Source: Isoetes taiwanensis
Lineage: Eukaryota > Streptophyta > Lycopodiopsida > Isoetales > Isoetaceae
Direction of reading: 5' to 3'
Length of the DNA stretch: 64,000 nt
NCBI GenBank assembly: GCA_021234155.1
Contig: JAJEKV010000407.1
Span: 123,501 to 187,500, forward strand
Both the position numbers and the translations under genes were made by a program. The notes under the pieces are model-generated. The model worked only from the letters and a program-made list of their open reading frames with translations. It did not search any database and was not told the origin of the DNA. Shown here one piece after another: positions 52,880 to 64,000 of this stretch; positions within the stretch are counted from its first letter, which is position 1, and every line of letters starts with the position of its first letter.

Positions 52880-55150
52880 CCGTCCGATTATCCGATTATC
52901 CCTCCTTGCACAGCAAAACCATCCGCCATCTCTGCGGCTTCTGCAACTCAAAATTGTTGAGGCTGTGCTCAAGAACGAAAGAAAAACATGAAGAGAGGCT
53001 TATATGAGCAATAAGATATATATGCATTTTGGGTCTCATGTAATGCTACAAAAGTCCACAACAAAGGACTGATGAAGCTTCTTCTGAGATGTAATCCATG
53101 GAGACGATGGAGACGACGTTGCAGACACGCATCAAGTTGCAGACACGCATCACGTTGGAGACTTGGTTGCCTTCTCGAACCGCATGCAAGGACTGTGCAA
53201 TGTGCCAGCGGCATTAACACCCCCTTGATATTTTGGTTAACATGCCTCATAATTTGTTAGAAATGGAACCATTTAAAACTTTATGTTTCGACTAAAATAA
53301 TTTTGAAGTTTTTTGCACACCAAAGTCCTTTCATGTTTTCTCTCACACTCAAGGTACGTGGACACTATGTCACGGAGATAGGAACTTAATATAAGACAGA
53401 ATTTAGATAGCAAGAATCAATTATAGGGCAAGGATGGAGCTAAGACAGAATCAACCAGCACAGACATATTCAAGGTAGGCAACTGTAAGGCTTCAGATTA
53501 AGATAGGCAATTTGTTGGGCTTAGAAGACGGCTGGAGAAGAACTTCCTAACAAATCTATAGAGCTTCTGATATTTAAAGCAGAAGCGAGAGGTTTTCTCC
53601 TGAATCACCTTATTAGACCTTTGAAATATCTATCGAGAAAAGGCAAGTGTGGATGCAAAGCCTTTCGTTTGGGTATGTTTCATAAGTTGGCCTATTTGTG
53701 GAGTGAGAAACCAATTTTGGATGGATCAGGTCTTTGCACGATATTACGTTAGATGCCTTGGTCAGAAGCGGACGTTGATCCATTATCAACAATCTAATTC
53801 TTTAAAGTTATTTTCAACCTTAGGTTTTAACCCTTAAAATAAATATTCTTTTTAACCCATATAACTATCACCCAAAACATATGATATGTTGGGCAAGTTA
53901 GTGTTGAGGCTTAGCCACTCCCCTAGCTGGCATAAAAACCATTGGATGTAAATGAGTATGGACACCCCCCCATACCCTGCTTGCACATACAATAACATAA
54001 AGCGTGACAAGGTGGTGCCCATAGGGGATCAAGAAAAACATACAAATTTTGGAGAGCATGGGACCAAGGGTTATGGGCGACCCCCACCCAGGCCCAAAAC
54101 CTACTGATTATCATCGGATGATTAAAAATAATGACAAAAAATGAAAGAAATCCAAATCATAACAGTCTAATAGTGGGAATCTCGTGGTCATCGATCATAG
54201 CACCCATCTATCATACGGGCACAGAAACACACGGTAATAATACGGGTTCAACTCCTGAATGTTCTCTAATTGTGTTCTTAAATTGATACATACAACTCTA
54301 GCAGTTCTAGCATGCCTGGAACTCACACCAAGCGAGTAAAGAGAAATGTTCGCGGTGGCCTTCGCCGCCGCGATAAATTTCTTGTAGCACTAAATATGAC
54401 TTTCATGTTGGCACACAATGAAGGAGATCCAATTGAGAGATCGATATAATGTTGATATTATATTCAAATCTACAAGGTTAAACAGCCTTTTAGTTTACCT
54501 CCTAATATGTGCATTACAAATGATACGTTACAGTGCCCCTTTGAGCTAGAGCATGTTGTTATCTCTAGATAAAGGGGAGGGGACTAATAATATGGTCTTT
54601 ATTGTACAAGACTGAGAAATGTTTTCTCTTGGGTGGATTCGCAAAGCCTAATGAATGGGACATCAACTTGGACATGGTAGGAAGAATCTATGTTGTTAAG
54701 TCTCAGAGAAAAATTATGTAGCTAGGTAGGTATGTATTGAAATTTCGTTAAAAGCATAACTAATTTCATTCTAGAAGCATGCTAGCAAAACTAATCTCAT
54801 AAACCTAGGATTCATCTGATATTCTAAATTATGCTTATGCAAATTTGACCTTAAGTGCAACACTGATTGGAAGCTTTTATTATCCCTGTTTTATTCGTTG
54901 ACAACTTGTCTTGCCTTGTTTTATTATCCATTCGTTGCCTTGGTTTTCGTCCCTTTATTTTTTTTCGTACCTTTGCCTTCTTCCGTCTAAACTATTTGGT
55001 CCAAAATTTTTCGTCCAAATCTTTATCGCCTTTATTGCCTTTTCCGTCTAAATTCTATTGCCTTTCTTCATTGTCCAAGACGTATCCTTTCTTCATGTCC
55101 CTTTCTTATTTTATTTTATGTCTCTTTTTTGTTTTCGTGTGATGGCTTCA
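52880..55150. other. Stretch without a supported gene
   Basis: Short GTTGCAGACACGCATCA direct repeats lie at 53120-53155. The second copy of the GC-rich motif AGAAATGTTCGCG...GCCGCGATAAATTT is at 54340-54388 (partner at 14204). CT-rich sequence runs over 54.87-55.14 kb. No gene recognised. Confidence 0.5.
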
Positions 55151-55275
55151 TTATGGTTGAAAAGACTAACCGCCAAATGTTACCGCTATGACAAGTAATA
55201 ACACCATTTGTTCGACCATAATGAAACCATAACAAACCATAACAAATTGAACTGCCAAATCACACCGCTATAACA
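55150..55275. repeat. Short direct and inverted repeats before the MULE
   Basis: ACCGCCAAATGTTACCGCTA and ACTGCCAAATCACACCGCTA are direct copies about 95 bp apart. CATTATGGTT and its complement AACCATAATG-type words face each other. Could be a MULE terminal region. Confidence 0.4.
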
Positions 55276-55279
55276 AATA

Positions 55280-58095
55280 ATGGCATTTAACGTTCAAATT
55301 TCGAGATTCCTCAAATTGATAATTATTGTAGCATTCAAGTTAAATCACTGTTATTTCCAATATGGCTACATGAGATACATAGATTTTGGCCTTCAGTGCA
55401 ACAGGTGTGATTATCACTTCACGTGGCAAGCAATTAAGAATTTTTCATCTTTCGTGAAAGGAGACTGCATATTGAAGAAGAAATGGTTGTGCAATACCTT
55501 TCAATTTCATGCAGGAAGTCTGTGTGTCATACAATCCACAAGCGGAAGAATGGACAAGTCTATACATCTTGACGAGTCCCTAAATAATGAAGGTCAGTTA
55601 TCCTATAAAGCATTTGTTCCAAATGGAAATTTTATCTCGGTGGAAGGAGCACTAATCCCAATTAGCACTCTTGAAACCCCAATTGAAATTGATAGCCCCC
55701 CAAAGGAAGCTGGTCTTATGTGCAAGAAATCTATATCAACATTTCAAATTTGGGGTGCCGAATCTAGCAAATTGAAGAGAATCTGTGAGTCAGTTGCCAA
55801 ACCAATTGTGATTGACTGCCTTCCATCATATTACAATGGCACTATTGTCTTTGAGATGCCTCCTGATGTTTTACAATCAATGCCTGGCATGGACTAAGGC
55901 TGATATGCACATTTGGAGCAAGCCCGAGAAAACAAGTCACTCTTTTGATGGTATAGATGTTGTGGGCATTTGAAGTGTATGAATCCTATTTGTGACTATC
56001 TATTATCTAAAGGTCACTCCAATGAATTCCAATGGAAAGGGACTCTGAAAAAGGTGCCTAATATTGGATCTTTGAATAGCATGGACGGTGCATTGGCACG
56101 TGAATATTGTGAAGAACAACTTTCATGTATTGCTTTGTGTAATTGTCGAATATAGTATATGTTGCCTGAAAATTCCCACCAAGCAAGACTGGTCTTGCAT
56201 GTTGGAAAACATGAGCACCCTATAAGGTCACCATCTAGTTGAGATGCATTGTTTCAATGCCAAAAGATTATTGAAGACAAATCAAGTGCATCTATAATAA
56301 AAAAAGTACCGAAGGAGATAGAGCGAGAGGTTGCTGCAAAGATTACAATCAATAACCTTATCTCGCCTGAAGAAATATCTGCAATGCATATGTGGGACCA
56401 AGATAGAGTTAACATCCTACTTAAACAACTGGAGCCTTTGTGCAAAAAGAAGAAGGTATGCTTGTTTATAAGTATTTGTTTATAGTTATTTGCCACGATA
56501 CCTTTTTATATTGTTTATTTTGTCTTTAGGATACGCCAATGGATAAACAAGACGATTGATAAACATAGTCATAAAAAAGATGAGGTTGGAAAGATATTAT
56601 ACTTAAAGCAGCACTGCAAGTACCAATTCTTCCACGGCTCCAAGTTTCCCTATTAGTATCATGATGAACAAAATTTTAGGTGTTATGTCTTCAAAATGTC
56701 AACCACAGGTGCAGGGTCTGGTGTAGAGTTGTGAATAGAATGCGACCGGGAGGTGATTTGGAAAATTGTTGGGTTCATTTTGACCATGTGAAACGTACTC
56801 ACGGATGGACAACTTTGGCTTGTCATGTTTATGATTCGAGGTACAACATGTCATATGGTGTAGTGTTATATTGATTATTTTCATACTTGTAATTAACTCT
56901 ATGCTTGTACTCTTGCAGTATGCGCTGCTTGCTATCTATAGCAACTTGTGAAATGAAAACTGAAGACACGGAATCACAAGTTAAATTCTGGAAGAAACTG
57001 AATCGCATCATGGTGCAGAAAGGATTTAAGTCAGCGCAGTTTAGAGGATTCATGGCAGATGAAGCAGAAGCCAATTGGAATGCAGTTCGTACTATTTTTA
57101 ATAACGGAGAACCAATGGAAGGGAGAGAACATGGATGCTTGTTCCATTGGGAGCAATGTCTTCAAAGGCATACAAACAAGTACATATTGCAGGGGCATAG
57201 GCAAGAACATCTAAATCTATGCAGAGCGTGGAGGTCTGCAGAAACTATGGAGGAAGTAGATGTGGCATTTCTAAATATAATTTCTTGATGGTCTGGAAAG
57301 GCTAGGCCACTTGACATTCTAACACTAGGGTCACGGCTTGCTTGGTGGCACCAGAGAGCAAGTAGTTTGGGTAATTTCATGAATGAAGGTATCGATCTTC
57401 TTGCAGCAGCTCAAATTCCAAATACAAATCTGTCTGAGTCTATGTATGAAAGTTGGTTAGCATCAAGAGGCTATGTTACTAAGATAAATTTATATAATGC
57501 TTGTTTGCAAGATCTAACAGAATCGGTCATGCAAAGTGCAAAGTGTAAATCTTCGAGAGAACATAAATTTGTAGGTACGGGGGACGAGGGAATGGGCCGG
57601 TTTGCTTCACAGATTAAGTGCTCCTAGTTCTAACAATGTGACACCTTCAGCTGGCTTGGACGCAATGAATTCAGCTCTCTTGCATACAGGAGTTCGGCCA
57701 GTGCACCCAGGGTCAGGGGGTAACAATTAAACAATTCTTAAGCGGACAAGAGATAGCTCTGAATATAACCGCCACATTGATTTAGGTAGTCATAGACCGG
57801 ATAAGAGGGCTTACACATTTTTAGGAGGCAGACAAGATGCTTGACTAGATGGAATGTTGTTTTTGATGATATCAGCTATATGTTGTTAATGAGTATGATG
57901 CTCCAGCTGAGCAGTGGGCAATAAGGAGAACTGAGCCAGGTAGCAGAGTGAGGTGCCAAGGAAGATTGGGCCCTAATTGCAGGAAATGTAGTAGATACAT
58001 TAACAAGGTCTCAACTAAATCTACTAATGCACCAAGTTTTACAGGAAAGAGAAAAGCTAATAGGAGAGAGGTCACTCAAGTACTATGGTTTTGTT
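55280..58095 (+). pseudogene. MULE-type transposase, interrupted
   Basis: Domain order: N-terminal region (to about 55895). A WRKY/GCM1-type zinc finger follows (CMNPICDYLLSKGHSNEFQW, then CIALC, then HVGKHEHP near 56205). The MULE catalytic core has LACHVYDS near 56825 as first Asp, then FRGFMADEAEANWNAV and HGCLFHWEQCLQRH near 57130-57170. Introns are likely at about 56456-56530 (GTATGC...TTTAG) and about 56840-56919 (GTACAA...TTGCAG). Stops include TGA at 57286. A Cys-rich end (CQGRLGPNCRKC) breaks off where a foldback element begins. Family call is firm. Confidence 0.82.
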
Positions 58096-58112
58096 CTGTC
58101 AATGCACAACAT

Positions 58113-58565
58113 ACCATTAACACACAACTACCATTAACATTATTAACACAAACCATTGCATTTAACACATTTAAATTAAAATCCCCCTTAAACCCCCTTT
58201 GGTTTGGGTGCATATTCACACGGGGGGTTACTCCGGGCAATGAGAGCTGTCGAATGGGCATATTTGCCCTTTATTCCAACATCTGGACCGTACATAGCGA
58301 TCCTCGTTTGTAGGGTATGCATGTACAAGTTTTTGTATACTGTATATTAAGGTTTGTAAAATACTATAAGGTTTGAGATAATATACTTAATGGTGTTGAT
58401 TTTATACATGTATTGTAAATTTTTTAGGGCTCTCGCTGCCCTATGCAACCCCCCTGTGAATATGCACCCAAACCAAAGGGGGTTTAAGGGGGATTTTAAT
58501 TTAAATGTGTTAAATGCAATGGTTTGTGTTAATAATGTTAATGGTAGTTGTGTGTTAATAGTTTA
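58113..58565. mobile_element. Foldback element with about 135-bp arms
   Basis: The left arm (58113-58249) and right arm (58428-58565) are inverted copies around about 180 bp. Matching blocks include ATTAACACACAACTACCATT, TTTAACACATTTAAATTAAA and GGTTTGGGTGCATATTCACA, against their complements. Match is about 95% over the inner 110 bp and lower toward the loop. It is inserted at the end of the MULE reading frame. Confidence 0.92.
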
Positions 58566-58578
58566 TGTTAACTAAAAA

Positions 58579-58604
58579 AATTTTCGGCCCCTTCGGGGCC
58601 TTAA
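58579..58604. repeat. GC-rich hairpin beside the foldback element
   Basis: TTCGGCCCC-TTC-GGGGCC gives a tight short-stem hairpin just beyond the right arm. Confidence 0.6.
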
Positions 58605-58671
58605 GGATGGTGTAGGGGTGTAGATATAGACATTACCTAATACTGTAATGATGGATGATATATCATAGCGT

Positions 58672-58866
58672 CAAATACAATATGTCATATATGACCATAG
58701 AAAGATAAATTAATATGTGAAGCAACAAAAATTGAGATTTGGGACCATCATATTATAGTGTAGTTTGTAGTTATAATATGTCATAATATAACCATAGAAA
58801 GATAAATTAATATGTGAAGCAACAAAAATTGAGATTTGGAACCATAGTATTGTAGTTTGTAGTTTA
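58672..58866. repeat. About 108-bp tandem duplication
   Basis: ACCATAGAAAGATAAATTAA, then TATGTGAAGCAACAAAAATT and GAGATTTGG occur twice, at about 58692 and 58791, with near identity. Confidence 0.9.
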
Positions 58867-58869
58867 AAT

Positions 58870-60920
58870 ATATGAAAACCTCTTCTTTACTGTTGGAGAT
58901 AGAGATTCAATGTATCCAGCCATTGTCCCTATATAAGCACTACAAGTATGGGCAAAACACAACAATCGTGAAGGCGGCTATGGCAATGGGACTATGGAAC
59001 TTGATGGAATGCGGCAAGGTAAACGATACTCCATACTATCCACAAAGGTTTGGCAAACTACAAGCGTCGATTAACGTGAAAAATTTCATAATCTTTGATC
59101 AAAGCTTTGCCATTCCAAAGATAATGCCTCGGGTTTCTATCGAATCTAGCACGAGCAATCGACCTTGGGGATAGATCCAAACAAAGGAATATAGAACTTT
59201 ATCAATGAGGTGCGCAAGCTCCATTTCTTTCAAAAACAAAATCAGTCCCATTTGTAAGATTATAAGTCATGGTGGTAAGAGTACTATTGTCACATTTGCC
59301 TTTGCTTTACTATAATCAAGTCCCTTGAATGGTGAAACCCAATATACCCAATGAAAACTTGAAGCAAAGGAACATAACCCCTGACTTGGCGTTATAAGTA
59401 AATCTTCACAAATAATGTTCTTTGCATATGTCTACCATAAAACATCTTATATAAATCTCATATAAAATGAACAGTATAACTAATAAGTAGATCCATGGCA
59501 GAAGTTTTGCAAAATTTAAATATAGAAAGCACGCTCACCTTTTAGTGTTGGAGATAAAAGAGGGATTCTATAGCCTTGATGAGTTATAGCCATGATCATT
59601 CGCAGTAGCCCTGTTTTGCAACCAAATCAAGCGGAATTCGCAACCCAAAAAAAAAGTACTTTCTTTGGTTTTACGCAACAAAGTAGATTATAAAGATATG
59701 CATAGAATGTTTGATGTTGCAGCTGCACGAGTTTGTATATAGCAGAGCTCTACTGTTTGAAGCTTGGCTCTGTTACCTCTTTTGAAGTTTTTTTCCAGTA
59801 GCCCAACCACGGATTGCAGAGACTCTGAAAGCAAAACACCAGTAAAAAACCTGGGAAGACTTTGCTGCCCTTGAAAATTAGCCTCAAAACACCAGAGACT
59901 TGGGTGGATCTGCTGCTCTTGAAGAAATCGTCCTGGAGCCAGCCCTAAGAAAACCAAAAGCAAAGAGCAAATGGCTCTGTGCTTTGAAGGCAGTGATTAA
60001 CATACCGGAATGGTTTCGTCCAAAAGGAACAGAGAATGATTTTATTAAAAAACACAAGGCTTTCTAGTGGGTTCAAGAAAGATCCGAATATATAATGAAA
60101 CAAAATCTTGGCGAGGAAGATAAATGATCACGGATGAAAAGGGCCGATTAGGCAGACTAAATGCTTGGCGGATCTTATCTCGAACTATGGAAGAAAGAAA
60201 TGGAAAAGCGGCGAACCGCGTAGCAAGAAATATGGGAACACGAGGCAAAGCAGAATATGAAGCACATCCCAGCTAGAAGACAGGAAACACTAAAAGCGAC
60301 CAAGATTCAGGAACCACAGTGAGAACCCAGGAAAAAAAACACCAAGTTGGAACTTCAACTAGCCTTGAGCTCGGATATCGTCTGTCTGCAGTATCCAGAA
60401 GAGAAAACCCATTTTTTGCTGTTGAAATCAAATGCTCAATTGGAAAGAAGCTCTGGAAAAAATTTTGGATTCACCGGACCAAAGTCTTAGGCCGCCTATA
60501 TTTCGAACCTGCACAGATGTCTTGAAGTATATGGTGAAGCATGCCATCGTTCTATTCCGGCTGAAAAATCGACACCCTAAAGCAAAACCTAAAGCAATAC
60601 CTCTCGAGCTCTGCATGCCGTGTTTTTTTTTTTTTTTTTTTAAGGGGTTAAACCATTGGCAAGTGCCATAAAAAAGTAAGGAGTGCGTATGCGCACTCTA
60701 GATGTACGCATTAGTACATCCACAAGAATACACCATGAAATCATATAAAAACCTTAGGGAAAAAAGTATAAAAATACAAAAGCAACCCCCTGTTATTATG
60801 CTACATATTGCATGCATAGTACATACTCCTGCTAGACCTGCAGATTGACCAGTCTCTATAGGAGTCAACATCAGTAAAGAAGAATTGCAGATCTTAGAGA
60901 AAGGAAATTACAGTATCAGA
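58870..60920. other. Stretch without a supported gene; T19 tract
   Basis: Only short unrelated frames. A run of about 19 T at 60623-60641 would be a poly(A) tail on the minus strand, possibly marking the end of a small retroposed sequence to its right. No family identified. Confidence 0.4.
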
Positions 60921-60923
60921 GGG

Positions 60924-61204
60924 GGGTCAAAGCATAGAGGTGGGGGACACTTTTTATGTCCTGGACACTTGGTGCTTAATGGGTGCTTTCTGGGGACCTT
61001 TTCTTTGTATCTTGGAAAAATATTTTTCTTTTATTTTTTTAATATTTTTTCTTGAAACGCATTAATATTTCGCCTTTGAATACAAATTTTTAGCTTTAAC
61101 GGAGTTACAGAAAAAAAGATAAAAATAAATAAAATTTTCAGCACTGGGTGCTTAGTGGGTGCTTGGCTGGCGTAAAAGTGCCCCCCAGCTCCATGCTTTG
61201 ACCC
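60924..61204 (+). mobile_element. 281-bp TIR element (MITE), GTCAAAGCATGGAGC family
   Basis: Ends are GGGTCAAAGCAT...ATGCTTTGACCC, with imperfect inverted similarity continuing about 65 bp into each side (CACTTTT, GGTGCTTA-TGGGTGCTT). Flanks are AGGG on both sides, a possible 4-bp target duplication. It is the short relative of the 10.8-12.06 kb element. Confidence 0.8.
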
Positions 61205-61297
61205 AGGGATCACTACATGCAACACTACAATGCTTCTGCTCATACTAATCAAGAATTTGCGAGAAACACATTCATGTGAAGTAGAAGCATTGGAACT

Positions 61298-61657
61298 ATG
61301 GAACGGTTTGGAAAACGCATGAATCGTCGAACCAAATTGGGAAAGGAGGCTGAAATCATGTTGAAGCAAGCTTTGCAATTGGAATGGCGTCTGGTGTCCA
61401 AGGAGGTTATCACATCTCAGTTGAATATTGATTACTATATTCAACGTCCTATTGAGATATATAGGGTAAGCATTTGTAAATATCTAGCATGCACATGCCC
61501 AGATTTCATGGCTAGAGCAATCAAGAAACACTATATTCCATGCAAGCATTTGATGTATGTATTCATTAAAATCCTGAGTCTTGATCCAAGGGTATTCCTA
61601 CACATCATTCAACCAGTTATTGCGGATGATGTGCTGCGCATTATACTTGCACAGTAA
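61298..61657 (+). CDS. SWIM zinc-finger fragment, transposase-derived
   Basis: A 119-codon frame with ISICKYLACTCPDF-type SWIM motif: C-T-C-P...IPCKH (CxCxnCxH) near 61488-61548. SWIM fingers occur at the C-terminus of MULE/FAR1-like proteins. The preceding YRVSICKYLACTCPDF wording is typical. It may be the end of a second MULE rather than the one at 55-58 kb, which lies 3 kb away and ends in a different Cys-rich tail. Confidence 0.65.
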   Translation: MERFGKRMNRRTKLGKEAEIMLKQALQLEWRLVSKEVITSQLNIDYYIQRPIEIYRVSICKYLACTCPDFMARAIKKHYIPCKHLMYVFIKILSLDPRVFLHIIQPVIADDVLRIILAQ

Positions 61658-61720
61658 CCAAACTCATTCAAGCTTATTACATTGCTTGAGCCTTATCATA
61701 TAGTAACGGATTGTAAGTTA

Positions 61721-61834
61721 TGTTTTTTTGGGTTGCCCCTAGGGGGGCAAGCCCTTGTTTATGTAGGTTTATGGCATATTTCAGGTATATGCCAGTATAT
61801 ACTAGGAATATGCCAATGACTGCTCCAAACTTAC
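61721..61834 (-). repeat. Dispersed repeat with terminal hairpin, copy 2
   Basis: Reverse-complement relative of 18539-18650, sharing the hairpin GGGTTGCCCC-TAGG-GGGGCAAGCCC, AACAAGGGCTTGCC, the CATATGCC-like units and TTTGGAGCAGTCA. Confidence 0.8.
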
Positions 61835-62135
61835 TATTGGGTGTAAACTCGCGGTGGACGTTGTTGCAGGGCAGCCACTTTGGAACCGGCTAACCGGTGC
61901 CAGGTCTGTATCTACGCTTCACCGGTGTTGGTGCAAGTAAGTAGCCGGGTTCGGCAACAATGCACTTATGTTCGCCGAATTCTATTACCGAGGTATGTGG
62001 TATGCACTTTGCACAATGGTTTGGGGTTTATGTCAAGAATGTATAGATCTCTAAGGTCCAGGAATTCTGACCAATATAAGTAGGCATGTCGATTCAAGGA
62101 AACTGGGATGGTTGGACGGAGCATTGGTGGAGATG

Positions 62136-62354
62136 CCCATGTCCACAAACTTGGCTTATAGCTTAGTGCTCAATTGCACCAAACAAAAAAATCTGGAACA
62201 TGGTAGGCCTATTCAGTCCTTTATTACCCAGAGTGGGCTTGATTCAGTTGCTTTCATAGCTAATCACCTCATTGGCCTGTTTGCCTCATGTGGCAGTTTG
62301 TTTGAAGCAAACCATGCATTCAACAGAATACTCACACGATCTGCACTCTTGTAA
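62136..62354 (+). pseudogene. PPR protein fragment
   Basis: The frame contains YSLVLNCTKQKNLEHGRPIQ, then SFITQSGLDSVAFIANHLIG, then LFASCGSLFEANHAFNRI. This fits two PPR helices pairs of the PLS type (organelle RNA-binding proteins). Only about two repeats remain and it ends at a stop. A gene fragment, not functional alone. Confidence 0.7.
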
Positions 62355-62451
62355 TCCATTATTGGTGCTTAAACATGACGACACTGGATATATGGCACCT
62401 AAACGTTTTCTTTCACTTGTATAACAGATCCTTCAGTTATATGTTTCACAT

Positions 62452-62634
62452 ATGAAGGAAGGAAAAGTTGACTTGAAGAAGCAAAAGAAAGCTGACAGAG
62501 ATGCTCCACGTATTTATTCTGAAGAGGAATTGGAACTTCATGGACAGATTGCCAAAGAGATTATGGACCTTCTTAGGCAGGATGTTTTGGGGCCATGCTC
62601 CCACAAGTCTATGTCTCGTCCCTCCGTTCGATAA
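62452..62634 (+). other. Short charged open frame, unrecognised
   Basis: 60 codons, MKEGKVDLKKQKKADRDAPR then YSEEELELHGQIAKEIMDLL. Helical and coding-like, with no family match from memory. Could be an exon fragment. Confidence 0.25.
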
Positions 62635-63078
62635 TAGTAAACTTAAAAGTAGGAGATAAGTCTTCAATTTTAGCATCTCTACGCTACTTGGCTTCAATCT
62701 TATCAATCCTTGGTCCCACGGTCATTAATTGCACTTCGAGGAAGTCATGGCCTTGATCCTTGAGTGCCACAGACATTTGTTTGAACCAAAATGTTCTTTT
62801 GGAATCTTTTCTGTCGGTTAGAGCTGTTGGGAGCCATTCTTCATGCACTTGAAGTTATTGTAAAGGAGTTGGGTGCCTTTCTCGGTCCATACCTTTGAAA
62901 TTATATATTTCATAATCTTGCATCAGGATGTACTTCCTTGGCGAGATGACAAAGTCCAAAGTGCAAGCAAATCACCGATGCTTCTTGAGAGAAGATTCCG
63001 GTACTAAATTTTTGATGCCTGTTCTGTTTTGAACATGTATTTGTTGATTTGGTGTTAACCTGTCCTACTGAATTTTTA

Positions 63079-63352
63079 GGCTCGCCTTCTTTTGGATTCA
63101 TTGATCAAGTCTTATGACAAAGCTGTCAAGGCTGATGCAGCATCTACAACGACCGTTTTTGAAATAGTGGCAGCCGTCTCATCAAAATTGGACTGGCCAT
63201 CAGTAGCTACATATCATGTGAAGATATTTGATTTCTGTTTATCAGCATTTTCATTGCGGCAGAATCCTCCAGAAAACATCTCTTCAATTTCCATTGTTTA
63301 TGGCAACCTTGATCGAATTTTTCATGATTGTGCTCAAAATATGCACAGGTAG
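63079..63352 (+). pseudogene. ARM/HEAT-repeat protein exon, HEATR1/UTP10-like
   Basis: After an acceptor-like TGAATTTTTAG the frame reads ARLLLDSLIKSYDKAVKAD, then TTVFEIVAAVSSKLDWPS, then TYHVKIFDFCLSAFSLR. The style fits the C-terminal helical repeats of the HEATR1/UTP10 ribosome-biogenesis factor in plants, but I recall the family only by pattern. An upstream exon-like part (DVLPWRDDKVQSASKSP near 62930) may belong with it. Ends in a stop, so probably a fragment. Confidence 0.4.
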
Positions 63353-63359
63353 AAGCTGC

Positions 63360-64000
63360 AATTTCATAAGGATCCTTAGTTTTGGATGCCGATTCCAATG
63401 AGCCATAGCTTGCTGTATTTGGTGAAGTAGATCAAATGCCACAAATGGAGTGCCCCTGCTGTTACGAAGCATCGGGCTCATATCAAGAAATTTTAGCCGT
63501 TGATTGATTTTGACGGTCCTAATGGTCCAGGTCTTCTCATAGTGTCCATTTATTTACGTGCTTAATATGTGCTTTGCCAAAAAGTGTACCCCACTAGCAA
63601 TTTTGTACCCATATGACTACTGGCAGGATCAACCAGGTAGCTTCCATAAAGGGACCATCCATCCACCCACACACGGGTGGAGGGCACAAGAGGAGCGATC
63701 GGCATCGACTCCATTTGTTCCCAAAGGGGCGGCGGCAAGGCGATGGAGGCATGGCCGATCTGGCACCGGCACTTGAAGTGGGAGGTCACCAGTAGCGCCA
63801 ATAGCAAACAAAGGCGAAGGAGAGAAGGACATGCACCGGCACCCGCCAAGTGTCCAAGAATGGAACAAGGAACAGCGCCACCAAATGGCGTCGGAGGCCG
63901 GGGAACACACATGATGAGGACTAGGTCGGGCAGAACATTGAGCGTCTCGAACTTGTTGTGTGCATCTGGAACTCCGGCATGGTAGGTGGAAGAGGTTCAT
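63360..64000. other. Right edge, GC-rich from 63.65 kb, no supported gene
   Basis: Overlapping open frames on both strands from 63.56 kb reflect GC richness. Pro/Arg-rich translations give no family. Confidence 0.4.

Noticed and set aside
57600-61657. One continuous MULE from 55.3 to 61.7 kb with the SWIM finger as its C-terminus
   Set aside because: The 55-58 kb protein already ends in its own Cys-rich tail, and 3 kb of unrelated sequence intervenes, so I list them separately.
63560-64000. Large overlapping frames at the right edge
   Set aside because: Open on both strands because of GC content; no recognisable motif.
1-64000. CRISPR arrays, rRNA genes, telomeric or satellite arrays
   Set aside because: No spaced identical repeats, rRNA landmarks or long TTTAGGG-type arrays were seen; the organism is a eukaryote.

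Overview
This 64 kb window looks like repeat-rich nuclear DNA from a land plant with a large genome. The recognisable coding matter is plant-type: LINE, Ty3 and Ty1 retroelements, a MULE with a SWIM-domain relative nearby, a ROCO-like LRR protein, and PPR and hexose-carrier fragments. The style of the PPR fragment, the DUF7869 transposase and the MULE suggests a seed-free vascular plant such as a fern, with a gymnosperm as the alternative. That placement is inference. No intact housekeeping gene is complete in the window.

Layout. 1-2.5 kb is an L1-type LINE on the minus strand that runs off the left edge, next to a CACTA-associated exon fragment. 3.2-4.6 kb holds a foldback repeat and a small acidic-tailed minus-strand ORF. 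5.2-8.0 kb is a decayed DUF7869-type transposase. 8-17 kb is mostly non-coding: tandem repeats, a hAT-type MITE (8-bp target duplication) nested in another TIR element, and a Ty1/copia scrap. 17.6-24.6 kb carries a tandem duplication and an LRR-Roc-COR (ROCO) gene whose 3' part is repeated twice more. 25.2-45.4 kb is an unusual island, split at 31.77 kb by an 11.1 kb Ty3/gypsy element with a perfect CCCAC target duplication. 45.4-48 kb is a minus-strand gene of transposase-like character. 51.2-52.1 kb is a gag-only fragment. 55.3-58.1 kb is a MULE transposase cut by a foldback element, and 61.3-61.7 kb is a SWIM-domain fragment. 62-63.4 kb has PPR and ARM-repeat gene fragments.

The most interesting part is the island at about 25.2-31.8 plus 42.9-45.4 kb. 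It has short genes on both strands and two local paralogue families. One gene has a clear short intron. A strongly diverged histone H3-fold gene on the minus strand has a rearranged loop 1 and a shortened loop 2. At least fourteen copies of a GC-rich palindrome related to TTCGCACCG...CGGTGCGAA lie at or beyond gene ends and are absent from the retroelement. Viral-type histones plus 3' hairpins are known from some large DNA viruses of eukaryotes. An endogenised large DNA virus is therefore a reasonable hypothesis, but no viral hallmark gene (capsid, polymerase, packaging ATPase) is visible here, so origin remains open.

Many genes carry frameshifts. The two LTRs of the Ty3 element differ largely by small indels, so part of the frameshifting could be uncorrected long-read error rather than decay.
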